Shown piece by piece: positions 35,160-43,248 of a stretch of 64,000 nt of DNA. Position 1 is the first letter of the stretch, and each line of letters opens with the position of its first letter. The notes beneath the pieces are model-generated. The model did not search any database. It was not told the origin of the DNA and worked only from the letters and a program-made list of their open reading frames with translations. The position numbers were made by a program, and so were the translations under genes. Where the stretch lies: NCBI RefSeq assembly GCF_035989885.1, contig NZ_CP108518.1, positions 744,001 to 808,000 of the forward strand, given 5' to 3'. This DNA comes from Streptomyces sp. NBC_01232. GTDB taxonomy: Bacteria; Actinomycetota; Actinomycetes; Streptomycetales; Streptomycetaceae.

Positions 35160-36965
35160 TCAGAAGGTCAGGTTCCAGGAGTCGATCTTGCCGGTGTCGC
35201 CGCCGGCGTTGTCGTTGACGCGCAGCTTCCAGGTGCCGTTCGCGACCTCGGAGGAGGCGTTGACGGTGTAGACCTGGTTGATGTTGTCGGTGCTGCCGCC
35301 CGAGCGGTTGTGGAGCGTGTACGCGGTGCCGTCGGGGGCGATCAGGTCGACCTTGAGGTCACCGATGTAGGAGTGAACGATGTTCACGCCCACCTTGAGG
35401 GTGGCCGGGGCGTTGCCGGTGACACCGGTGACGGTGATCGGGCTCTCCACGGTGCCGTTGTCGGTGATGGAGAAGTCCATGGTGTTCTCGAGGCCCGAGG
35501 TCGGCGGGGTCGTCGAGGTCACCGCGGCGACGGTCGCGGCCGCGTCGGCGAGACCGGCGCCGCAGCCACCGGAGCAGGCACCGGGCAGCGGGCGGGCGTT
35601 GGTCTTGATCGCCGTCTCGATCTGGGCCGGGGTCAGCGAGGTCTTCGCAGACTTCAGCAGGGCGGCGAGGCCCGCGACGTGCGGGGCGGCCATGCTGGTG
35701 CCCTGGTAGGGCTTGTAGCTCTCAGCGCCGGGGGTGGTGGTGCCGGCGTTCAGGGTCGAGAGGATTGCGTTCTCGGGGGTGGTGACGGTGCCGGGCGTGT
35801 CGGTGGCGCGGCGGGTCTCACCGCCCGGGGCGGCGATGTCGATGACCGTGCCGAAGTTCGAGTAGTACGAACGCTCGCCGGCGCGGTTGGTCGACGCCAC
35901 GTTGATCACGTTGTTGCAGCTGGCGGGCGAGTACCCGGACGCGTTGGCGTTGCTGTTGCCGGCGGCGACGACGACGGTCGTACCGCGGGCCACGGCCGCG
36001 TTGATGGCGTTCTGGTAGCTGGTGCCGCAGGCACCCGGACCGCCGAGACTCATGTTGATGACCTTGGCCGGGGTGGCGTTGGCCGGCACGCCCGCGACGG
36101 AGCCGCCGGAGGCCCAGGTGATGGCGTCGACGATGTCCGAGGTCGAGCCGCCGCACTTGCCGAGCACGCGGACGGGCTGGATCTTCGCGCCGTAGGCGAT
36201 GCCCGCGATGCCCTTGGAGTTGTTCGTGGCCGCGGCGATGGTGCCCGCGACGTGGGTGCCGTGCCAGGAGGAGGTGCTGGCCTTGGAGCCGACACCGCAC
36301 TCGCCGTCGGTGGCGTTCCAGTCGCCCTCGTCGGCGGGGTTGCTGTCACGGCCGTTGCCGTCGCGGGCCTCGGAGGACGTCGAGATGAAGTCGTAGCCGG
36401 AGACGATGTTCGGGGCGACGTCCGAGTGGGCGACGTAGCCGGTGTCGATCACGGCGACGGTGACGCCGGAGCCCGTGGTCTTGTCCCAGGCGGCGGGGAC
36501 GTTCATGCCGGCGGTGGGCTCGAAGAGGTCCCACTGCTTGGCGTACTCGGTGTCGTTCGGCGTGACGGCCATCGCGTAGGCGCGGGTGTCCGGCTCGACG
36601 TAGGCGACGTCCGGGTCGGCACGGAACTGGGCCATTACGTCGGCGGCCTCGGCCGGGGCGACGGTCCCGCCCAGGTTGACCAGGGCGGCGCCGGTGCCGA
36701 GGCGACGGTCGAACTTCGCCTTCTTGCCGGCCTTCTTGCCCTTGGCGGTGGCGTCGTCGGCAGCCGCCGTGTTCGAGCTGGCCTCGGTGGCCGAGGACTT
36801 GTACCCGACGATGAGGTTCGCGACCGGCGCGGTGGGGGCGACCGTGGCGGCGGGGGCCGCGGCAGGAGTCTCGGTGGCCAGGGCCACGGAGGCGGTCGCG
36901 GAGCCGGCGAGCAGGGTGACGGACATGGCCACCACGGATATGAGCCTACGTCTGGTTGCGTGCAC
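35160..36965 (-). CDS. secreted S8 (subtilisin-type) serine protease with P-domain
   Basis: A 601-aa preproenzyme from GTG 36965. It has signal peptide ~1-32 and inhibitor I9-type propeptide ~48-130 (NLIVGYKSSATEAS...FRADPDVAYVEPDTRA). The catalytic domain has Asp174 (A-V-I-D-T-G), His235 (S-W-H-G-T-H-V-A-G), oxyanion Asn337 (A-A-G-N-S) and Ser424 (G-T-S-M-A-A-P-H). The C-terminal ~85 residues form a proprotein-convertase P-domain (FSITDNGTVESPITVTGVTG...VNDNAGGDTGKIDSWNLTF). It is an extracellular protease. The following LuxR gene is 213 bp away and may be separate. Confidence 0.95.
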   Translation of the reverse strand: MHATRRRLISVVAMSVTLLAGSATASVALATETPAAAPAATVAPTAPVANLIVGYKSSATEASSNTAAADDATAKGKKAGKKAKFDRRLGTGAALVNLGGTVAPAEAADVMAQFRADPDVAYVEPDTRAYAMAVTPNDTEYAKQWDLFEPTAGMNVPAAWDKTTGSGVTVAVIDTGYVAHSDVAPNIVSGYDFISTSSEARDGNGRDSNPADEGDWNATDGECGVGSKASTSSWHGTHVAGTIAAATNNSKGIAGIAYGAKIQPVRVLGKCGGSTSDIVDAITWASGGSVAGVPANATPAKVINMSLGGPGACGTSYQNAINAAVARGTTVVVAAGNSNANASGYSPASCNNVINVASTNRAGERSYYSNFGTVIDIAAPGGETRRATDTPGTVTTPENAILSTLNAGTTTPGAESYKPYQGTSMAAPHVAGLAALLKSAKTSLTPAQIETAIKTNARPLPGACSGGCGAGLADAAATVAAVTSTTPPTSGLENTMDFSITDNGTVESPITVTGVTGNAPATLKVGVNIVHSYIGDLKVDLIAPDGTAYTLHNRSGGSTDNINQVYTVNASSEVANGTWKLRVNDNAGGDTGKIDSWNLTF

Positions 36966-37442
36966 GAGTTCCCTTTCGCGGGCCGTTCCGGGCAGGCCGG
37001 AGCGGCCGGTCGGTGCAGTGTGGGAGGTTCCGGCGGCCGCGGGGCCGGGAGCGAGGTGGTCGAACTCGCCCCGGCCGCCGCGCGCCACGTTGCCGAGCCG
37101 CAACGGCGGGGCAGGGCAACGGCAGTCCCGGCTCTTCCCCCGACGGTGCGGTCCTCACGCCATGTGGGGTTGGCGTGTGGGCCGTAGAGTCAGGGGAAGA
37201 TCGCCGGTGGGCAGACAGTAGGCAACGCGGGGGTGAACCCGATACGGGGAAAACCCTTGTCCGCCCCCTGCGGCTCCCCTCTGGGGTCCCTCGGCGGGGC
37301 TGGTGACCAGGTGTTTCACCGCTCCGCGCGAGTGCGGGGCGGGCCGCGCGGGGCGGGCCGCGCGGGGCGGGCCGCGCGGGTCCTGGCGTCGGAGCCGGGC
37401 CTGGCGGAGGGGCGGGCGGGGGCCGGGCGGGAGGGGCGGCTC
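36966..37442. other. 477-bp gap: protease promoter and GC-rich repeats
   Basis: No coding sequence of its own is convincing here. The part next to 36965 must carry the protease promoter (minus strand). The rest is very GC-rich and includes the 14-bp tandem repeat described separately. I see no RNA gene. Confidence 0.5.
37334..37380. repeat. 14-bp GC tandem repeat, about 3.4 copies
   Basis: GCGGGGCGGGCCGC is repeated three times in perfect register (37334-37375) plus a partial copy. It lies about 60 bp beyond the stop codon of the DUF1838 gene. It could form alternative hairpins; no function is known. Confidence 0.8.
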
Positions 37443-38192
37443 CTACACGGGCGGGAACAGCTTGCGGAAGTACGTCCAGCTGGTCTCGTTCGGCTCGCTC
37501 CACTTCTCCGGCGCCTGGGCGAATTCGGGGTGGTGCTGCGCGATGTGGGCGCGGGTGCGCTCCGGAACCTGCGCGTACGCGTCCAGCTTGCGGCCGCGGC
37601 AGTGGAAGGTGAGGCCGCCGGGACGCTGTCCCTGTTCCATCCAGGGCAGCCACGGGGACATCCGGGTCCAGGACATCGTGGCGGGGACGCTCACCGCGTC
37701 GGTGGTCAGGGCGCTCGCGGGGGCGAAGAACTGGAAGAGCTCGAGCGCCCGGTAGCTGTCGTCGGCCGACTGGGCGGGGTACTCCTCGACCGGCAGGGGC
37801 GAGGGGTAGGCCAGCGGGATCTCCAGGCTGAAGCAGATCTGGTCGCCCAGTTCCGTCACGGGGACCGGGAACGGCCGCCATTTCTGGTTGGCCGGATCGT
37901 TCCAGACGTGGACCACCGGCTTGTCCTGCCAGGTCTCCAGGATCTCCCGGGTCGCGGGGTCGAGGTAGAAGGCGGCCTCCCTGGACAGGAGCTGGTAGCC
38001 GCCGAGCTCCTCGTCCGCCACGAGGCGCGCGACGTTGAGCCCCTCGAAGCCGAAGAGGCGCCGGTAGGGCTCGCCGGGGGCCCAGGAGTGGACGTCCCCG
38101 GTCCACCAGTAGGTGACCTCGGCCCCGTCGAGCGAGGCGCGGGTGCGGGCGAATGCGTGCAGGAGCTCGGCGGGTGTCAGGGCTGGTGTCAT
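37443..38192 (-). CDS. DUF1838 family protein
   Basis: A 249-aa protein (MTPALTPAELLHAFARTRASLDGAEVTYWWTGDVHSWAPGEPYRRLFGFEGLNVAR...). The body pattern (RLLSREAAFYLDPATREILETWQDKPVVHVWNDPANQKW; MSPWLPWMEQGQRPGGLTFHCRG; EFAQAPEKWSEPNETSWTYFRKLFP) is that of DUF1838, a family of unknown function. The start could also be a GTG nine bases upstream. No export signal, so cytoplasmic. Confidence 0.85.
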   Translation of the reverse strand: MTPALTPAELLHAFARTRASLDGAEVTYWWTGDVHSWAPGEPYRRLFGFEGLNVARLVADEELGGYQLLSREAAFYLDPATREILETWQDKPVVHVWNDPANQKWRPFPVPVTELGDQICFSLEIPLAYPSPLPVEEYPAQSADDSYRALELFQFFAPASALTTDAVSVPATMSWTRMSPWLPWMEQGQRPGGLTFHCRGRKLDAYAQVPERTRAHIAQHHPEFAQAPEKWSEPNETSWTYFRKLFPPV

Positions 38193-38255
38193 GCGGCCCA
38201 CTGTGCGCGGTTGCCGCCGGGCCGGACAAGAAGCCCCACGGACAACCTCGGCCCC

Positions 38256-39290
38256 TTGGCGGGGGGGCGGGAGGCCGGGGGTGCAGGGGTCCGGGCCCGG
38301 TCACTCGCTCGGACCGGAGCCGGCGTCACCCTCACGGCCGACGGGGGCGTGCGGGTCGCCGATGACGGGCCGGGCATCCCCTTCGAGGAGGCCGGGGGCA
38401 CTGACGGTCCCGGTCTCGAAGCCCTGTTGACCCGACCGCACGCTGGGCGGGAGCCCGGCGGCCGCCGGGCCGTTGCCATGGGCCTCTTCGGCATCGGGCC
38501 CTGCGTCGCCAACGCCCTCTCGAGCCGCTTGACGGCCGAGGTGCGGCGCGAGGGGGTCCGCTGGATGCAGGAGTACGAGCGCGGCGTTGCCCTCGCCCCA
38601 CCCGGCGCCGCAGGGCCGGCGATCGGGACCGGGACCACCATCGCCTTCCGGCCCGACGACACCGTCTTCGGGCCCGCTCAGTGCGAGTTCGACGTGCTCG
38701 CGGAGTGCTTCAGGACACTGGCCTTCCTCAACCGCGGCCTGGACGTCACCCTGACCGACGAGCGCGATCCGGGCGGGCCCCGGGTGGTCCGGTTTCGATT
38801 CCCGGGAGGGGTGCGGGACTTCGTCGCCGCCCTCGGCGTGCGGTCCAAAGCGCCCGTTCGGTCGGACGTCCTCGGCTTCGAGCGGGACGACCCGCGGATG
38901 GCGGGGACCATGGAGGTCGCCCTGCAGTGGTGCGACTCGCGCGAGGAGGACGTCCGGGGCTTCACCAACAGCCTGGCCACGCACACGGGCACGGGCACCC
39001 ATGAGGCGGGCCTGCGCGAGGGGGTGGTGGCGGCGATCGACGCGTACGCGCGGACGCGCGGGCTGCAGACGGCCGCCGACCGCATCGGCGTGGGGCTGAC
39101 GGCGGTCGTGTCGGTCAAACTCGACGATCCCGACTTCGTCGATTTCGCACGCCACGAACCGGGCGGAGACATGGTGCGTGCCTGCGTCGCCCAAGCCGTC
39201 CGGGAACACCTCGGCGCGTGGTTCGAGGCGCACCCGGAGCAGGCCGCTGCCGTCATCGCCCCGGTCCTCCGGGCGGCCGCGCGGAACTGA
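38256..39290 (+). pseudogene. N-terminally truncated GyrB/ParE-like ATPase
   Basis: The frame shows a GHKL/GyrB-type ATPase lacking its first part. It begins abruptly with LARTGAGVTLTADGGVRVADDGPGIPFEE, i.e. the G1 box D-x-G-x-G, then GLEALLTRPHAG, AMGLFGIGPCVANALSSRLTAEVRREG, a transducer-like region, and LNRGLDVTLTDER. The helix with the N box (E-x-x-D-N) that must precede it is absent. No ATG or GTG exists in frame before the homology; only TTG 38256 does. There is no toprim or wing domain. It is either a decayed gyrB-like gene or a family of short ATPases with an unusual start. Confidence 0.5.
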
Positions 39291-39441
39291 GGGTTCGCGC
39301 CGGCCCGCCGGACCGGCCCAGGACGCCGCGAGGATCCTCGCCGGCCGACCACCCTCCACCGGAACACACGAACCGCGGCGCGGCGACCGTCATGCGGATC
39401 GCCAGTTGACGACGGGGGCGTCAGCGGCAACCGTGACCGCC

Positions 39442-40443
39442 ATGTGGAACGAACACCGACTGCTCATACTCGTCATCTGCCTGGTCCTGGGCGGTGGGCT
39501 GACAGCAGCGGTCCTGGGAGTGTCGCGGGCGACCGGGCCGGATGCCGGGGCTGCGGCCGGGGGGCCGGTGGCGTCCGACTACGTCGACATACGTGACGTC
39601 CCGCGCGTCCCGGCAGCCGCTCCCGCCCCGGGGCCCGAGGGGTCGGCCGGCTCCATGGTCGTCAATTGCGGCCGCAACGAGCAGGGGCACTACAACGAGG
39701 ACAACCTGGTGGTCTCACCCGGCCTGACGGGCGGCGCCCATCACACCCACGCCTACGTCGGGAACCTCTCCACGAACGCGATGTCGACCGACGCATCGCT
39801 GGCCGCGGCCGCCACGAGCTGTACGGGCGGCGACCGGTCCACGTACTACTGGCCCGTCCTGCGCCGCCCCGACCGCGCGGGCACGCACGCGCACGAGGGT
39901 GCGGCGGGGCACGGGAACGTCGGTGAGATCGTGCCGGAGGCCTCCGTCCTTGTGGAGTTCCGCGGCAATCCCGTGAGCAAGGTGGTCCCCATGCCGCGCT
40001 TCCTGCGCGGCATCACCGGCGACGCCGTCGCCTTCACGGCGGACAGCGAGGCGGACGTCCGGGCCCGCTGGGGGTGTTCGGGCTCCCCGGACCGCTCCAC
40101 CACGCGCTACCCGCGCTGCCCCGCGGGCGAGCGCGTCACCCGCACCCTGGTGTTCCCGAGCTGCTGGAACGGAATCGACACCGCCGGCGCCACCACGCAC
40201 CGTTCGCACCTGCGCTTCCCGGCCGCGAACGGCGTCTGCCCGAACGACACCTTCCCCGTGCCCGAACTGCGCGTCTCCCTCGCGTACGAGATCCCCCCGG
40301 GGCTGAACGTGGCGCTCGACTCCTTCCCCGAACAGCGGCACAGCCCGAAGACGGATCACGCGATGTTCGTGAACGCGATGACCGAGCGGCAGATGGCCGG
40401 AGTCGTCGAATGCCTCAACAAGAACCGGAACTGCCGGGCCTGA
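39442..40443 (+). CDS. membrane-anchored DUF1996 protein
   Basis: A 333-aa protein. It has an N-terminal membrane anchor ~5-30 (RLLILVICLVLGGGLTAAVLGVS), then an Ala/Pro spacer and a DUF1996 domain ~75-320. That domain holds several His and Cys residues (G-G-A-H-H-T-H-A-Y-V-G-N, S-C-W-N-G, T-T-H-R-S-H-L-R-F-P-A) likely to bind metal or form disulphides. DUF1996 is mainly fungal and actinobacterial and extracellular; function unknown. A 13-bp direct repeat (CCGGGCCTGAGCA) spans its stop codon. Confidence 0.88.
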   Translation: MWNEHRLLILVICLVLGGGLTAAVLGVSRATGPDAGAAAGGPVASDYVDIRDVPRVPAAAPAPGPEGSAGSMVVNCGRNEQGHYNEDNLVVSPGLTGGAHHTHAYVGNLSTNAMSTDASLAAAATSCTGGDRSTYYWPVLRRPDRAGTHAHEGAAGHGNVGEIVPEASVLVEFRGNPVSKVVPMPRFLRGITGDAVAFTADSEADVRARWGCSGSPDRSTTRYPRCPAGERVTRTLVFPSCWNGIDTAGATTHRSHLRFPAANGVCPNDTFPVPELRVSLAYEIPPGLNVALDSFPEQRHSPKTDHAMFVNAMTERQMAGVVECLNKNRNCRA

Positions 40444-40602
40444 GCACCGGGCCTGAGCACCGGACCCGAGTGACGGACTCGCGCGCCGGACCCGGACGCC
40501 GGACCGAGTGACCCACCGAGTGAGGTAGGTCACATGAACCGAATCCGTCCCGGTGGCGTGTTCCGACCGCACCACATATGCGAGGAAGACGGAGAGGGTG
40601 AG

Positions 40603-41214
40603 ATGGCCGGACCACTGTGGCCCCGCACTCGGCGGGGCTCGACCGATGAAGCACTGATCAAGTCGGTGTACGAGGAGCACGGTCACGCCCTGCTTGCGTA
40701 CGCCACCCGGCTGACCGGAGACCGGGCCGCCGCCGAGGACGTCGTCCAGGAGACCCTCATACGGGCCTGGCGGCACTCCGAGGTGCTGGTCAACGGAAAG
40801 GGCTCGGTGCGCGGCTGGCTGCTCACGGTCGCCCGCAACATCATCACGGACCGCTACCGGGCCAGGGCCGCCCGGCCTCCGGAGGTCTCCGGGGCCTCGT
40901 CCGCTCCCCCGGTGGAGGCGGACCACGCCGACTCCGTGGTCGACAGCATGACGGTCCTGGGGGCCCTCGATCAGCTGTCGCCGGAACACCGGGACGTCCT
41001 GAAGGAGTTGTACTACCGGCAGCTCAGCGTCGCGGAGGCGGCCGACAGCCTCGGCATCCCGGCGGGTACGGTCAAATCGCGTTCGCACTACGCCCTCAAG
41101 GCGCTGCGCGACGTCTTCAAGAGCGACGGATTCAGGGACAGCGGTCCCAGAGAAGGAAAACGATCGGGCAGGCCGCCCCAGCAGCCCGCCGGACTGCGTG
41201 AGGTGGTGGCATGA
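40603..41214 (+). CDS. ECF RNA polymerase sigma factor
   Basis: A 203-aa sigma-70 family protein. ATG 40603 has GGAGAGG six bases upstream; an in-frame ATG at 40534 would add 23 residues. Region 2 is VYEEHGHALLAYATRLTGDRAAAEDVVQETLIRAWRH; region 4 is LDQLSPEHRDVLKELYYRQLSVAEAADSLGIPAGTVKSRSHYALKALR. A basic ~30-residue tail follows. It overlaps the anti-sigma gene by four bases. It should direct RNA polymerase to a stress or envelope regulon when released from its anti-sigma factor. Confidence 0.93.
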   Translation: MAGPLWPRTRRGSTDEALIKSVYEEHGHALLAYATRLTGDRAAAEDVVQETLIRAWRHSEVLVNGKGSVRGWLLTVARNIITDRYRARAARPPEVSGASSAPPVEADHADSVVDSMTVLGALDQLSPEHRDVLKELYYRQLSVAEAADSLGIPAGTVKSRSHYALKALRDVFKSDGFRDSGPREGKRSGRPPQQPAGLREVVA

Positions 41215-41942
41215 ACCGGCAGCGGCACGAGGAGGAACTGCTCGGCCCGTACGTTCTCGGCGTCCTCGACGTCGAGGAGGTCCGCCGGGTCGAGGAACAC
41301 ACGATCGGATGCATGGAATGCCGGGAGGAGGTGGCCGCGTTGCGCGAGATGGAGGCAGCACTGGGCGAGGTGCCCGACGAGGCGTTCCTCGACGGACCGC
41401 CGCAGGGCGGTGACCTGCTGCTCCAGCGCACCCTGCGGCAGATGCGGGGCGAGCGGTCCGGTGACCGGCGCCGACGCGCGGGTTTCACGGGCCTGGCCGT
41501 GGCGGCCTCGCTCGCCGCGGTGTTCTGGGCGGGCACACAGCTGGGTACGGGCGATTCCGGGGCCGTCGCGCTTCCTGTCCCGCCGTCCCCGACGGCCACG
41601 GCGGACCCCTCGCCGCCGCCCGCCGGGACCAAGGTGCTCTCCGCGACCGATCAGGTCACGGGGGCGCGGATGACCGTACAGATGACGCCCGCCACGAAGT
41701 GGGTGCGGGTGCGCGCGGCGGTCACGGGAGTGGCGCCGGGTGAGCGGTGCCGGCTGGTCGTGGTCTCGAAGAACGGGACGCGCACCACCGCCGGCAGCTG
41801 GGTCACGGGCAGCCAGGGCAACGGTGAGGGCAAGGGCGCGGCGCTGGACGGATCGGCGGCCGTGGACCCGGCGGACGTGAGGGCGATTCTGGTCGAGAAC
41901 GAGTCGGGCAAGACCTTCGTGTCGGTACCGGTGCCGGTCTGA
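41211..41942 (+). CDS. zinc-binding anti-sigma factor, membrane-anchored
   Basis: A 243-aa protein. The N-terminal ZAS domain has H-T-I-G-C-M-E-C (residues ~30-37), the H-x3-C-x2-C zinc motif that holds ECF sigma factors. One membrane helix is at ~93-112 (FTGLAVAASLAAVFWAGTQL). The C-terminal ~120 residues form an extracytoplasmic sensor after a Pro-rich spacer. Start ATG overlaps the sigma stop (ATGA), so they are produced together. Confidence 0.93.
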   Translation: MNRQRHEEELLGPYVLGVLDVEEVRRVEEHTIGCMECREEVAALREMEAALGEVPDEAFLDGPPQGGDLLLQRTLRQMRGERSGDRRRRAGFTGLAVAASLAAVFWAGTQLGTGDSGAVALPVPPSPTATADPSPPPAGTKVLSATDQVTGARMTVQMTPATKWVRVRAAVTGVAPGERCRLVVVSKNGTRTTAGSWVTGSQGNGEGKGAALDGSAAVDPADVRAILVENESGKTFVSVPVPV

Positions 41943-41955
41943 CCCGGAACGTGAC

Positions 41956-41988
41956 GGAGCCCGGGAGCACACCCAGCTCCCGGGCTCC
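41956..41988. terminator. 13-bp hairpin, bidirectional terminator
   Basis: GGAGCCCGGGAGC, 7-base loop, perfect complement. It ends the sigma/anti-sigma operon (+) and, from the other side, the minus-strand RNA elements. Confidence 0.85.
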
Positions 41989-42024
41989 TGCTTGCCACCC
42001 AATTGCGCACACCGGCACGTTTAA

Positions 42025-42131
42025 GAGTCGCGGATCATTCTTAGATCGACGTGTTCTGCCTTTGAACTACCGCGCCATGAGGAGAGGCGCAGAGGGGACT
42101 TGAACCCCCATCCGTCGATGACCGTCCACGC
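42025..42131 (-). ncRNA. tRNA-like RNA element 2, circularly permuted (YrlA-like Y RNA or permuted tRNA)
   Basis: Read on the minus strand. Anticodon-stem 3' strand CGACG is at 42117-42113. The T arm is at 42109-42093 with loop TTCAAGT, and the acceptor 3' strand at 42092-42086. After a 9-nt linker comes the acceptor 5' strand GGCGCGG (42076-42070; seven pairs, one G-U), then T8-A9 and a perfect 4-bp D arm GTTC/GAAC with GG in the loop (42067-42053). The anticodon-stem 5' strand CGTCG (42051-42047) pairs perfectly with the first segment. Flanks continue the helix: 42123-42118 with 42038-42032 (one bulge). A normal-order tRNA cannot be built. No CCA is encoded. Confidence 0.72.
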
Positions 42132-42153
42132 TCGGTCGATCCGGTGTTCGGCG

Positions 42154-42308
42154 GCGAATACTGAGACTGGAGCGAGAATCTGAGATTCATGGGGCCGCCT
42201 CTACCGGCTTGGGCCACCCCGGCACGTAATGCCGGGGGAGGGATTCGAACCCCCAACTGACACCCCGAGTTCAGCTTCAACATCAGTTTCAGCTTGCGCT
42301 CTCGCGCA
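42154..42308 (-). ncRNA. tRNA-like RNA element 1, circularly permuted (YrlA-like Y RNA or permuted tRNA)
   Basis: Minus strand. Anticodon-stem 3' strand GGGGT is at 42266-42262, then a 7-nt variable region. The T arm is at 42254-42238 with canonical loop TTCGAAT, and acceptor 3' strand CCCCGGC at 42237-42231 plus A. After a 6-nt linker comes acceptor 5' strand GCCGGGG (42223-42217, perfect seven pairs). The D arm (42214-42197, loop with GGT) and anticodon-stem 5' strand GCCCC (42195-42191) follow. Leader and trailer pair outward: 42278-42271 with 42183-42176 (7 of 8), then 42290-42283 with 42164-42156 (8 pairs, one bulge). A GAGA-capped 5-bp hairpin at 42308-42295 precedes it. Confidence 0.74.
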
Positions 42309-42330
42309 CCCCCTGCAGACATACAGGGGG
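42309..42330. terminator. 7-bp hairpin between the 243-aa protein gene and the tRNA-like RNAs
   Basis: CCCCCTG, 8-base loop, CAGGGGG, 12 bp past the stop codon of the protein gene. It may be a weak terminator or a processing site separating mRNA and ncRNA. Confidence 0.5.
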
Positions 42331-42341
42331 AGTCTTCGGGG

Positions 42342-43073
42342 CTACCTGAACAGGTAGCCGAACACCGCGTCCCCGACCCGCTGGTCGGTGACCTCGGCGC
42401 TGTTGGCCTCCTCGCGGGCGAACTTGACGGCCTGCTGGAGCTTCTCCACGCGGTCGAGCAGCTCGTTGACCCGTCGGGCCGGCAGTGCGCCGGAGAACTT
42501 CACGGTCGTCCAGTAGCCGACCGCCACGTCCTCGTAGTACACCTCGACCTGCGCCGGGTGCTTCTCGGTGGCCTCGGCCTTCACGTGGTTGCGCGGCACC
42601 TTCTTGGTACGGATGGTGCGCACCGCGTCCGTCTTCCAGGAGTCCGTGGACGGGTCCAGGTTCCAGGACTCGGAGGCGTCCAGCACCGGCAGCTTCCGCA
42701 CGAAGGTGTGGAGGTCCGTGAGCTGCTTCTCCAGGAAGAGCAGGTACGGCACGGGGACCTGCGCCAGCAGGACCGTTCCGTCCACGACGACATCGGCGGC
42801 CGCGCTGCGGTTGGCCCAGTCCTTGGTCGCCGTCACGTCGAACAGCCGCGTCAGGGTCCCGGCCGTCGCGCGCAGCACGTCCTCGGCCTTGACCTGCACC
42901 CGGGTGGACTCGGGCGGCAACTGCTCGCCCTCCTCGTCCTTGGGCTGGTAGGTCCGGGAGATGCCGGCCAGCAGGGCGGGCTTCTGGACGTCGTGGTGAG
43001 CCTGGGTGAGCTCCTGGAGGGACTTGGACTTGACGCCCTTTTCCACTGCGATGATCTGATTCAGCTTCGGCAC
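42342..43073 (-). CDS. conserved protein of unknown function adjoining the tRNA-like RNAs
   Basis: A 243-aa soluble protein from GTG 43073 (V-P-K-L-N-Q-I-I-A-V-E-K-G-V-K-S). It is rich in Lys/Glu with an even charge pattern. It includes LTDLHTFVRKLPVLDASESW, a predicted beta region (KHPAQVEVYYEDVAVGYWTTVKFSG) and a C-terminal helix (RVNELLDRVEKLQQAVKFAREEANSAEV). No TROVE, vWA or known RNA-binding domain is recognised. No ribosome-binding site precedes GTG, so the mRNA may be leaderless. It is upstream of, and co-directional with, the two RNA elements only ~35 bp away, which makes it a candidate partner protein. Confidence 0.85.
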   Translation of the reverse strand: MPKLNQIIAVEKGVKSKSLQELTQAHHDVQKPALLAGISRTYQPKDEEGEQLPPESTRVQVKAEDVLRATAGTLTRLFDVTATKDWANRSAAADVVVDGTVLLAQVPVPYLLFLEKQLTDLHTFVRKLPVLDASESWNLDPSTDSWKTDAVRTIRTKKVPRNHVKAEATEKHPAQVEVYYEDVAVGYWTTVKFSGALPARRVNELLDRVEKLQQAVKFAREEANSAEVTDQRVGDAVFGYLFR

Positions 43074-43165
43074 ACGATCAACGTAGCAGCCGGTTGTCCG
43101 ATCATTCACCCGGATTTACGGCGCCTTCCCCCGGCCCTCCGAAGACTGCCGGGACGAGGCGCTTG

Positions 43166-43179
43166 ACCTCAAGTGAGGT
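43166..43179. promoter_or_regulatory. palindrome ACCTCA-AG-TGAGGT, candidate operator
   Basis: A perfect 6+6 dyad overlapping TTGACC (43163-43168, -35-like) about 70 bp upstream of the DUF6069 start. The arrangement resembles MerR-type operators, but no regulator gene is adjacent and no -10 is clear. Confidence 0.4.
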
Positions 43180-43248
43180 TCAGGTCGGAGGCTTTTGCAT
43201 GCGGCCGCCGAAGGGCGGCGCGAAGCCCCGTCCGCTGGAGGAATTCCC

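Noticed and set aside
42225..42320. Conventional tRNA reading of element 1 with a 5' acceptor at about 42316
   Set aside because: It gives a mismatched acceptor, no proper D or anticodon arm and a nonsensical loop, whereas the permuted reading pairs every stem.
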